Shown here: piece by piece, positions 1 through 6,673 of the stretch
Layout: every line of letters begins with the position of its first letter
How positions within the stretch are numbered: the first letter of the stretch is position 1
Source: Halodesulfurarchaeum formicicum
Lineage (GTDB): Archaea; Halobacteriota; Halobacteria; Halobacteriales; Halobacteriaceae
DNA: 64,000 nt
Assembly (NCBI RefSeq): GCF_001886955.1
Contig: NZ_CP016804.1
Coordinates: forward strand, 930,001 to 994,000
Reading direction: 5' to 3'
The notes under the pieces: generated by a model
Seen by the model: the letters and a program-made list of their open reading frames with translations, nothing else
Database searches by the model: none
Told to the model about the DNA's origin: nothing
Made by a program: the position numbers and the translations under genes

Positions 1-1
1 C

Positions 2-337
2 GCGGTAAGTTCCGGAGCGGCACCCTTCGGAGAGCTGCTCACGATCATCGCAGGCGTGGGCGCACTCCTGGGGATCTGGTATCTCGACCAGCGCACTTCG
101 GAATCGATTCCGACCTGGCTGATGGGCGTGGCGGCAGTCGTGACGGTCACGTACCTGCTCGAAACCCTACAGCCGGGTGTGCTGCTGGGTCCGATCTCGG
201 AGGGCTTCGAGACGGTCTCGCCTCTGTTCTGGATCGTCTTGATCGGAGGCGGGGCCTACTTAATCTACGGCTGGATTCAGACGCGCCGCTCGCCTGATAC
301 TCGCGTGACGCTTCAACTCAGCGGGAAAGACAAATAG
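2..337 (+). CDS. Small membrane protein, 5' end outside the window
   Basis: The reading frame is open from base 2, so the true start is probably upstream; GTG at 56 is only the first internal start codon. The visible part has three hydrophobic segments (around LLTIIAGVGALLGIWYL, WLMGVAAVVTVTYLL and FWIVLIGGGAYLIYGW) and a short charged tail. It ends two bases before the next small membrane protein, so the two are probably co-transcribed. I recognise no family. Small multi-pass proteins of this kind occur in the structural gene clusters of haloarchaeal membrane viruses, and the context supports that origin without proving it. Confidence 0.6.
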   Translation, partial: AVSSGAAPFGELLTIIAGVGALLGIWYLDQRTSESIPTWLMGVAAVVTVTYLLETLQPGVLLGPISEGFETVSPLFWIVLIGGGAYLIYGWIQTRRSPDTRVTLQLSGKDK

Positions 338-339
338 CC

Positions 340-633
340 ATGTTCTTCGACTTCCTCGAATCGTTCGGCGTCGAGCTCGGAACGTGGGCCATGCTGTTCG
401 TGATCGCATGGTATCTCTTCCGGGGCGCTCGAGCCGGTCGACGAGCCACGTCGGTCCTCGGACGGGCAGTGACGTACGCGGTGCTGATCCTCGTGAGCTT
501 CGGCGCTGCGGCAGCTCTCGGATACGCCGACCTCCACCTCTCGACGTTCATGGGTGACGTTGGCGCTGTCGTGAAGTGGGCGCTCGACGAGGGACTGGTG
601 ATGGTCGAGCAGCTCCTCCGGGGCCTGTTCTGA
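340..633 (+). CDS. Small two-helix membrane protein of the integrated element
   Basis: This is a 97-residue protein with two predicted membrane segments (about residues 15-29 and 44-63), a basic loop between them (GARAGRRA), and an amphipathic C-terminus. It follows the previous membrane-protein gene by two bases. The family is not recognised. An inverted repeat just after the stop (TGCCCG at 635-640, CGGGCA at 648-653) may mark the end of the transcript. It converges on the winged-helix gene at 1118-2749. A role in the virion membrane or secretion apparatus of a pleolipovirus-like element is inference. Confidence 0.6.
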   Translation: MFFDFLESFGVELGTWAMLFVIAWYLFRGARAGRRATSVLGRAVTYAVLILVSFGAAAALGYADLHLSTFMGDVGAVVKWALDEGLVMVEQLLRGLF

Positions 634-1117
634 CTGCCCGGGCGGTTCGGGCACACCTGGACATACGTATCTACACGCACACACCAACACCCAGGGCCGG
701 GTGCGCACGACCCCGGCCGGGGCCGGGCGCACACGCCCGAGTGTATGCTCGCCCAGCAGAGCATTATGCGCTGACGGGCGCACACACGAGCCCCCGCGTT
801 CGATAGCGCGATCACGCAGGTGCTCACACAGCGCGCACGAGGCGCCGGCGCACGTAATGAAGACCTCCGTTTCATCTGTTTCGGGTGGAAATTTTGCGCT
901 AGCGGTACGGAGTGTTTTGAGACCGTGGCCTTAGCCACACGTCTAACGGGATACCTAACCCCTCGGGTGAGGGTTCAAAACCAGTTGGAGCAACCTCTCG
1001 AACTGGTAGCTACCCAAAAAGGAGCTGGTAACTAAACTCAGGTTGTACTAACTGCCCAAAATGCCCAAGTGAGCTTGAAAAACAGGCCGGGATCGGCGGC
1101 GATGCCTCTACTCGCGA
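634..1117. other. Non-coding spacer with palindromes and iteron-like repeats
   Basis: No convincing gene lies in these 484 bases between convergent genes. The left half is GC-rich with many CACAC tracts. It contains a perfect 12-bp palindrome (CCCCGGCCGGGG, 711-722) and a 10-bp direct repeat (GGGCGCACAC, 725-734 and 776-785). The right half is less GC-rich and contains a perfect 7-bp inverted repeat, ACCAGTT (980-986) and AACTGGT (1001-1007), plus CTGGTA repeated nearby. The spacer could be a replication origin of the integrated element or a convergent terminator region. Nothing in the sequence alone decides between them. Confidence 0.45.
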
Positions 1118-2749
1118 TCAGGCTTCAATGTAGTAGCGAGCCGTCGATGCCATTCGCGGACCGAGGTCGATCTTCGCGTTCAGGTATTCAATGGGGTCGT
1201 TGTTCGCCTCAGTCCAGAGTTCGAAGCCCTGGCGGATCTTCCGACGCTGCTCCTCATTCGACAAACCTTCCATCCGCAACACGAGTCGGGCTTCGTCGCG
1301 GTTCTGAACGTCGATGCCGTGTTTCGCCGCCCAGGCAACGAATGCACTCTGACCGGCCTCGAGGCCGCGATCGGCAGCTTCCTTCGCGGATGCAACTGCG
1401 TCGAACGCTCGTTCGTTCGTCTGCTTCGCCCGCTGAACAGCATCGAGAACCAGCTCGGCAACGTGCTCGTTCTTGAGCGCGATCTGATTGTACGCTCGAT
1501 CGAGGAGGTCGTCGATCTCGGCCAGCGCCCGATAGACACTGTTGATGTGCCGATCGTGTTCCTCGGCGACGTCTGCAGGGGAAACAACGCCACCGTCTGA
1601 AACGGCTGTCTCTAAAGTCTCCCACTGCACCGGAGACAAGCCATCAGCCAGCTGACGCACGGTGACGCTCTCGCTTTCCTGGCGAATACGGGTAAGGTCG
1701 AGATCGATCGGATTGGCACCGGCCTCGGATGTTTCGATCTCCCAGTAGGCGTCTTCGACGAAAGGCCCGTCTCCTTCTTGGGGTGCGATGTCGAGCCCGG
1801 CATCGGCAGCAACTGACAACACAATCCGATCGAGTTCGCGCTCGAGCTGGGTGAGTTCCTCGTCGGTCACACCGATCTTTTCATCCCACCGATTCACCTG
1901 ATACGATGCGCCCAGCTTCGGGTTACTCAGTGGGTGAGAGTCCGAAAAGCTCTCCGGGTTTCTTGTGTAGTAATGCTTGACCTCGACGGGCAACTCGTGG
2001 TCAGGAAACGCTTCGCGAACGCGCTCGGGGCCGAGGGTGACAGTGTGATAGTACCCTGGGACGTTGTTACCCTGCTGCGATCGATCGTTTTGAACGACCT
2101 TTCGGTAGCCCGAGCGATCGTTTTCCAGTAGGTGGCCCATCCGGGCAATTGGCCCATCACGGGCGTGTATGGGGCCGGACTGATCGTCGGCGACCCTGAG
2201 GTACTTCTCCGCGTCCTGGGTGTTTGAATACGGATGAGGCTCATCGAAATACGACGAGTTGAAGCCGACCGACGCAGCGGCGACTCGTAAAAGCTCCTTG
2301 TAGCGGTGGAAATCGATGTTCGAGCCTTTGACTCCCACGTTAATTCCAATCCCAAACTGAGGCGGAACCGAGATCTCCTTGATGTCGCCAGATTTGGTCT
2401 CGGCTTTCATTCTCTGCCAGCGAGGAGCAAGGTGAAAGTTGGCCTTCTGCTCACCAACGTCGTCCTCGTCGGGATGTCGACGAACGGCAAGACGAAACTC
2501 CCGAACCTCATCAATCCGCCAGTCGACGTTTTTGGGCTCGGCTTGGGCTCGACGATCGGGATGCAGTATTCCCGAGTCTTGGTAATACAGCTTAACAACC
2601 CACTGCTCGCCGTTTAGGGTAAACTGTGCAGCCTGGCTCCCGTCGCCTTCCTTAACGAGATGGTCAGCCGCAAAATACGGCTGCAAACCATGCTCGTTGT
2701 AAAGGAAGTTCGCACTAAATTCGTGGGGACCTGGCTGCACTGTCTCCAT
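1118..2749 (-). CDS. Winged-helix protein of the integrated element (DUF7845-like), candidate replication or maintenance protein
   Basis: This 543-residue protein begins METVQPGPHEFSANFLYNEH, which I associate with the haloarchaeal DUF7845 family found in proviruses and plasmids. Residues about 371-425 (LSPVQWETLETAVSDG, then SPADVAEEHDRHINSVYRAL) form a clear winged helix-turn-helix. A long charged helical region follows. The first 340 residues have no recognised fold. It is the last gene of a leftward operon: its ATG overlaps the preceding TAA by one base and has a GGAGGTGA ribosome site nine bases upstream (2759-2766). DNA binding is well supported. A role in replication or copy control is inference from size, position and the adjacent repeat-rich spacer. 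Confidence 0.65.
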   Translation of the reverse strand: METVQPGPHEFSANFLYNEHGLQPYFAADHLVKEGDGSQAAQFTLNGEQWVVKLYYQDSGILHPDRRAQAEPKNVDWRIDEVREFRLAVRRHPDEDDVGEQKANFHLAPRWQRMKAETKSGDIKEISVPPQFGIGINVGVKGSNIDFHRYKELLRVAAASVGFNSSYFDEPHPYSNTQDAEKYLRVADDQSGPIHARDGPIARMGHLLENDRSGYRKVVQNDRSQQGNNVPGYYHTVTLGPERVREAFPDHELPVEVKHYYTRNPESFSDSHPLSNPKLGASYQVNRWDEKIGVTDEELTQLERELDRIVLSVAADAGLDIAPQEGDGPFVEDAYWEIETSEAGANPIDLDLTRIRQESESVTVRQLADGLSPVQWETLETAVSDGGVVSPADVAEEHDRHINSVYRALAEIDDLLDRAYNQIALKNEHVAELVLDAVQRAKQTNERAFDAVASAKEAADRGLEAGQSAFVAWAAKHGIDVQNRDEARLVLRMEGLSNEEQRRKIRQGFELWTEANNDPIEYLNAKIDLGPRMASTARYYIEA

Positions 2750-2934
2750 TACTGCCGCTCACCTCCGTCGGTCGCGACAGCATGCTCGACGTCACTCCGC
2801 AGAAGTGTGGGGCCAGTGTGCCGATCTGCGCACTCCTCGCACTCGTAGCGATCGGCGAGAACGTCGTTCTTCCCGAGATGAACGTGCCGGGTCCGTTCGC
2901 CGCACTCGGGACAGTAGAAGGTCTTCCGGATCAC
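2749..2934 (-). CDS. Small zinc-ribbon protein
   Basis: This 61-residue protein has two CxxC pairs (CPEC near residue 8, CEEC near residue 33) separated by about 24 residues, typical of a zinc ribbon. It starts with GTG at 2934, overlaps the upstream gene by four bases, and has a GAGGTG ribosome site five bases before the start. The downstream winged-helix gene overlaps its stop codon by one base, so the two are translationally coupled. Such mini zinc-ribbon proteins are common in haloarchaeal viruses and plasmids; the specific function is unknown. Confidence 0.65.
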   Translation of the reverse strand: MIRKTFYCPECGERTRHVHLGKNDVLADRYECEECADRHTGPTLLRSDVEHAVATDGGERQ

Positions 2935-3242
2935 GGCGCCACCTCGCGAACAGCCTTGATCGTGGCCGACTCGCCGACTAAGACGTGGGCGGGCTCGCGA
3001 AAGATGAGGCCATGATCTTCGACGGCGTACCTTTCGCCTGCCTGGTCCTCGAGAACGATCTCCTCGTAGTCCTGGCCCCAGTGGCGCTCTTCGACACGCC
3101 CGGTTAGGGCGGTCTTCGGGGTCGTTCGACGCGCTTGAGTGAACTCAACCACCAACTGGTCGTGAATCTCGACATCGTCGAAACCGACCTCCACAGTCTC
3201 CAGGGGCCGGCGAGTGGCGTTGTAGTACGATGGCGTACTCAC
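2931..3242 (-). CDS. Small protein of unknown function in the element operon
   Basis: This 103-residue protein starts with GTG at 3242, which overlaps the stop of the preceding gene by four bases; a GGAGGTGA ribosome site lies six bases upstream. The sequence alternates short beta-like stretches (TALTGRVEERHW, EEIVLEDQAGERYAV, AHVLVGESATIKAV), suggesting a small all-beta fold. It has no Cys clusters and no membrane segment. I do not recognise the family. Its place between zinc-finger genes and the winged-helix gene suggests a regulatory or accessory role in the integrated element. Confidence 0.6.
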   Translation of the reverse strand: MSTPSYYNATRRPLETVEVGFDDVEIHDQLVVEFTQARRTTPKTALTGRVEERHWGQDYEEIVLEDQAGERYAVEDHGLIFREPAHVLVGESATIKAVREVAP

Positions 3243-3466
3243 GCCTTGCTCACCTCCGTCTCCGGAATCTCATCGATGGGATCGAAAAGCGGCTGCTGCC
3301 CTTCGGCGGTCTCTCCGAGTGGGGTTAGGCCGAAGTCCGATGGGACGTGCGTCGAGATGTGGTGATCGCGGTCTTCGTTCTCGTCGAACTCGTACCCGCA
3401 AGCGGGGCAGGCCTCGAGGACGGTCCCCTTCTTGTGCCCGTTGTAGGTCGAGTGACGAAGGCTCAC
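3239..3466 (-). CDS. Small C2H2-type zinc-finger protein
   Basis: I chose the GTG at 3466 rather than the ATG at 3499 because a GGGAGGTG ribosome site (3473-3480) lies six bases before the GTG. This start also gives a four-base GTGA overlap with the gene upstream. The product is 75 residues and carries CPACGYEF followed by DHHISTH, a CxxC...HxxxH arrangement typical of a C2H2 zinc finger. It is the second gene of the five-gene leftward operon and is followed by another four-base overlap. DNA- or RNA-binding is likely; the target is unknown. Confidence 0.65.
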   Translation of the reverse strand: MSLRHSTYNGHKKGTVLEACPACGYEFDENEDRDHHISTHVPSDFGLTPLGETAEGQQPLFDPIDEIPETEVSKA

Positions 3467-3573
3467 GGCGAACACCTCCCGTCGTCGAGGGCCGGGCACT
3501 GCTGGTTGGGCTCCTCGATCTCCTCACCGCAGTAGCGACATATCAGAACGGTGTCGCCAGCGGTTCGGCTCAC
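3463..3573 (-). CDS. 36-residue Cys4 mini-protein, first gene of the element operon
   Basis: This very short gene reads from GTG at 3573 to TGA at 3463. The product carries CRYC, then single cysteines 11 and 7 residues further on (CxxC-x11-C-x7-C), consistent with binding one zinc ion. A GAGGTG ribosome site (3580-3585) lies six bases before the GTG, and the stop overlaps the next start as GTGA. An in-frame GTG at 3582 would add three residues but lies inside the ribosome site. Overlap, spacing and cysteines together support a real gene despite its size. Confidence 0.55.
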   Translation of the reverse strand: MSRTAGDTVLICRYCGEEIEEPNQQCPALDDGRCSP

Positions 3574-3579
3574 GCCGAC

Positions 3580-3618
3580 CACCTCAAATCGCTGACAGCG
3601 GCCTCATAGGCCCTATAA
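3580..3618 (-). promoter_or_regulatory. Promoter and ribosome site of the leftward element operon
   Basis: On the minus strand TTATAG (3613-3618) is a good TATA-like box. About 26 bases downstream the transcript would begin near 3589, just ahead of the GAGGTG ribosome site at 3580-3585 for the 36-residue protein. This gives a short leader with a Shine-Dalgarno site, unlike most chromosomal genes in the window. The promoter lies between the operon and the 3' end of tRNA-Lys. Confidence 0.45.
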
Positions 3619-3653
3619 GTGTCACTAAACCACGGAAAAATACAAGGGTAGAG

Positions 3654-3727
3654 CGGGCCGGGCGCGATTTGAACACGCGACCGTCTGATTAAGAGTCAGA
3701 CGCTCTGCCGGACTGAGCTACCGGCCC
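3654..3727 (-). tRNA. tRNA-Lys (anticodon CUU)
   Basis: On the minus strand the acceptor strands GGGCCGG (from 3727) and CCGGCCC (to 3655) pair perfectly, with discriminator G at 3654. The anticodon stem TCTGA/TCAGA encloses the loop CTCTTAA, giving anticodon CTT (Lys). The T loop GTTCAAAT is present. No intron and no encoded CCA are seen. The 3' end faces the virus-like genes at positions 1-3573, the usual arrangement when an element has integrated into a tRNA 3' end. Confidence 0.95.
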
Positions 3728-3854
3728 TCACCTGTTTTTGAGAGAGCCCCGTTGAAATACGTTCTGGATCGCGACCGCGATGGACCGGTCGTGGGGATTA
3801 AGGCCGATGGCCGGGAATTAGGCTGCAATGAGCACACGTGGAACGATCTCTTCG

Positions 3855-5279
3855 ATGTCTTCGTATGCGATCCTGGGCTGTGGGAGTGTCGGACACTCCG
3901 TGGCCGAAGAACTCGTCGAGCGGGGCAAAGAGGTCCTGATCCTCGACAAGGATCAATCCCGGGTCGAGGCCCTCCGCGACCAGGACCTGCAGGCCCGGCA
4001 AGCCGATATCGGCGACCCGGAGATCAAACGTGAGGTCGCCGACTTCGACGTGGTGTTGATTCTCGCCTCGGATGTCGAGGCGAACAAGTCAGCCGTCTCG
4101 CTGATCCGCGAGGACGATGCGGACCAATTCATCGTCGCCCGCGCGAGTGACCCCGTCACCAGCGACGAACTCTCGGAACTGGGGGCGGACGTGGTCATCA
4201 ACCCCTCGACAGTGATCGCCGACGCCGCGCTACGCGCTTTAGAGTCCGGCGAACTCGAGTTCAAGGCCCGGAATCTCGCCGACGTACTGACCGCCGCCAA
4301 TCGGAAGGTCGCGATTCTGACTCACGACAACCCCGATCCGGATTCGATCGCCAGCGCGGCGGCACTTGAATCCATTGCGACCCATCTGGGGGTCGAGGCC
4401 GACATTCTCTACTTCGGTGACATTGGCCACCAGGAGAATCGGGCCTTCGTCAACTTGCTCGACATCGAGTTGACCCATCACGATAGTGTCGATATCGAGG
4501 ATTATGACACCTTCGCGATGGTCGACCAGGCCAAAGCCGGGGCGGTCTCGATCGAGGAACCCGTCGACATTTACATCGACCACTACGAGGCTGCCGGTGA
4601 ACTCGATGCCGAGTTCGCCGACGTCCGCCCGAACGTCAGCGCCACCTCGACGATCCTGACGAAGTACCTCCAGGAGTTCGACATGACTGTCAGCGAGACG
4701 GTTGCGACGGCACTTCTCTACGGCATTCGTTCCGAAACGTTGGATTTCCGTCGCGATACGACCCCAGCGGACCTCACCGCGGCGGCCTACCTCTATCCGT
4801 TCGCCAATCACGACACCCTCGAACAGGTCGAATCGCCGAACATGAGCCCGGAGACCCTGGATGTTCTCGCCGAAGCGATTGCTAATCGGGAGGTTCAGGG
4901 GAGCCATCTGGTTTCCAACGCGGGGTTCATCAACTCACGGGACGCCCTCGCACAAGCGGCACAGCAACTCCTCAACCTCGAAGGCGTCACCACGACGGCC
5001 GTCTTCGGTATCATCGACGACACGATCTACCTCTCCGCGCGATCGAAGGACATCCGCCTCAACATCGGTTCCGTCCTCCAGGACGCCTTTGCAGACATCG
5101 GGGAAGCGGCCGGCCACTCTACGCAGGCGAGTGCCGAAGTGCCCCTGGGCATTTTCAACGGCCTGGAGACCACCGAGCAAAACCGCGAGACACTCCTCTC
5201 GCTGACGGGAGAAGCCGTCACTCGAACGCTGTTCGACGCGATGGGTGTCGAACAGGAGAACAACAGTAACGGAAACTGA
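3855..5279 (+). CDS. TrkA-N/DHH phosphoesterase fusion protein
   Basis: The protein has an N-terminal Rossmann TrkA-N domain (SSYAILGCGSVGHSVAEEL and VLILDKDQ) followed by a DHH-family phosphoesterase core (LTHDNPDPDSIASAAAL, then YIDHYEAAGE) and a C-terminal DHHA1 domain. Family members are predicted nucleotide-binding phosphodiesterases; the substrate is unknown. The metal-binding Asp and His residues of the DHH core are present. An in-frame ATG exists at 3828, but the Rossmann strand begins right after the ATG at 3855, so I prefer the shorter 474-residue form. The stop abuts the convergent PRC-barrel gene at 5280. Confidence 0.85.
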   Translation: MSSYAILGCGSVGHSVAEELVERGKEVLILDKDQSRVEALRDQDLQARQADIGDPEIKREVADFDVVLILASDVEANKSAVSLIREDDADQFIVARASDPVTSDELSELGADVVINPSTVIADAALRALESGELEFKARNLADVLTAANRKVAILTHDNPDPDSIASAAALESIATHLGVEADILYFGDIGHQENRAFVNLLDIELTHHDSVDIEDYDTFAMVDQAKAGAVSIEEPVDIYIDHYEAAGELDAEFADVRPNVSATSTILTKYLQEFDMTVSETVATALLYGIRSETLDFRRDTTPADLTAAAYLYPFANHDTLEQVESPNMSPETLDVLAEAIANREVQGSHLVSNAGFINSRDALAQAAQQLLNLEGVTTTAVFGIIDDTIYLSARSKDIRLNIGSVLQDAFADIGEAAGHSTQASAEVPLGIFNGLETTEQNRETLLSLTGEAVTRTLFDAMGVEQENNSNGN

Positions 5280-5570
5280 TCAGGCGAGCAGGTTCTCCTC
5301 GTCCTCGTCGTTTTTGAGCCGTTCGATCACGTCGCTGATCAGCACGATGTCGCCAACTGACCGGACCCACCGGTAGGGAACGATGACGCCTTTGGAACCG
5401 GTCTCCTCGCTCTCGAACAAGGTCGGGTTCAGCGCCGAGACCGCGAGCCCGTTTACCACTTCAGCGTCCAGATCGAGTCTGAGATCCTCTACTTCGCCCA
5501 CGAACACGCCGTTCTTCGAGTATACCTCTCTGCCGACGAGGTTCGTAATTTCCTGCGGTTCTGCGTCCAT
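5280..5570 (-). CDS. PRC-barrel domain protein, possible CdpB-type division factor
   Basis: The 96 residues cover a single PRC-barrel domain: LVGREVYSKNGVFVGEVEDL, a VVNGLAVS strand, then KGVIVPYRWVRSVGDIVLI. Stand-alone PRC-barrel proteins are abundant in haloarchaea, and two of them (CdpB1 and CdpB2) are established partners of SepF in cell division. Which paralogue this corresponds to cannot be decided from the window. It is transcribed alone, convergent with the DHH gene. The acidic tail (NDEDEENLLA) is typical of halophilic proteins. Confidence 0.8.
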   Translation of the reverse strand: MDAEPQEITNLVGREVYSKNGVFVGEVEDLRLDLDAEVVNGLAVSALNPTLFESEETGSKGVIVPYRWVRSVGDIVLISDVIERLKNDEDEENLLA

Positions 5571-5617
5571 GTGCCAACGGAGAAACCGGACCCCCTTAAC
5601 TGTTTGACCGACAGATG

Positions 5618-6673
5618 TCAGTCGAGCAGCGTCGCCACGTCGACGTGGTCGTGGAGCAACTGGGTCATCGCCTCCACTGTTCGGGCATCTCGGACTCGGC
5701 CGCCACGGATCAGGCGCTCGGCGCGCTCGACCGTCGCGAGCGTGTCCGACTGGACCGAGAGAACCGGTACGTTGCGCTCGCTCGCGGTGCCGAGGACCGC
5801 TCCCGGCGGTTCGAAGCCACCGGTGAGAATGAGGGCGTTGACGCCGGGGGCCTCCAGGGCTGCTCGCTGGATGTCCGCCCGGTCACCGCCCGTAACGACC
5901 GCCGCGTCCTTCGTACGCCGGAAGTGTGAGAGGGCGGCCTCCCCGCCCATTGCCCCGACCAGGACCCGCTCGATGAACACGTCCTCGTCTGCCCCGGTCA
6001 GCACCGAACCGCCGAGTTCGTCGGTGAGGTCGGTGAGTGTGACCCCGGCCAGTTCCCGGTTCTGGGGGATGACGCCGAGGACGGGAATGTCCCGTCCCTC
6101 CAGGAACGGCACCACGTCGGACTCGACGAGGTCGTACATGGAGTCCGGCACGGCGTTGAAGACGACCCCGGCGACCCGGTCGCCCATCCGGTCGGCCGCC
6201 GCGAGGAGGTGATCGATGTCCCCCGCTGATTCGAAGCGTTCGAGCAGGAGCACGTCCGCATCGAGCCGTGCTGCGACGTCGTCGTCCGCGAGGTCGACGA
6301 TGCCGCCGGTGGTGTACACGTCCGCGCCCTCGATCACCATGAGATCTTTCTCCGCCGCCAGGGTTTCGAAGGCCGAATCGATCCGCTCGTGCAGGTCCGC
6401 CAGGTTCTCCTGGCCGCGAATGGCCCCCTCGATGAACGTCGTCGAGTAGACGATCGGCTCCATCTCGTGCATCTCGGCGTCGATCCCGAGTACCTCGCGG
6501 GCGAGCATCGGGTCCGTGTCCAGGGTCTTCCCGACGTTCGACTGGAGGCGGGTCCCTTTCGGCTTCATGTAGCCGACCGAGCGGTCCTCGGCCTGTGCCA
6601 GTTGGCCCAGTGCCAGGGCGACGGCGGTTTTTCCGGTGCTGTCCTCGGTCGATGCAAGCAGTAGCGTTTTCAT
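5618..6673 (-). CDS. Phosphotransacetylase-family P-loop/DRTGG protein
   Basis: The N-terminal half is a BioD-like P-loop domain (STEDSTGKTAVALALG near residue 10) and the C-terminal half is a DRTGG-type domain (about residues 215-330). This matches the N-terminal regulatory portion of bacterial Pta without the acetyltransferase domain, so it should not catalyse phosphate acetyl transfer. Its start overlaps the stop of the upstream acetate-CoA ligase gene by four bases, so the two are co-translated. That suggests regulation of, or sensing for, acetyl-CoA/acetate conversion. The role is inferred from the family and the operon. Confidence 0.85.
   Translation of the reverse strand: MKTLLLASTEDSTGKTAVALALGQLAQAEDRSVGYMKPKGTRLQSNVGKTLDTDPMLAREVLGIDAEMHEMEPIVYSTTFIEGAIRGQENLADLHERIDSAFETLAAEKDLMVIEGADVYTTGGIVDLADDDVAARLDADVLLLERFESAGDIDHLLAAADRMGDRVAGVVFNAVPDSMYDLVESDVVPFLEGRDIPVLGVIPQNRELAGVTLTDLTDELGGSVLTGADEDVFIERVLVGAMGGEAALSHFRRTKDAAVVTGGDRADIQRAALEAPGVNALILTGGFEPPGAVLGTASERNVPVLSVQSDTLATVERAERLIRGGRVRDARTVEAMTQLLHDHVDVATLLD

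Noticed and set aside
722-732. GGGCCGGGCGC shared with the tRNA-Lys 3' end (3655-3665) as a second attachment site
   Set aside because: Only 11 GC-rich bases match and the similarity ends there; this is expected by chance in such a sequence.
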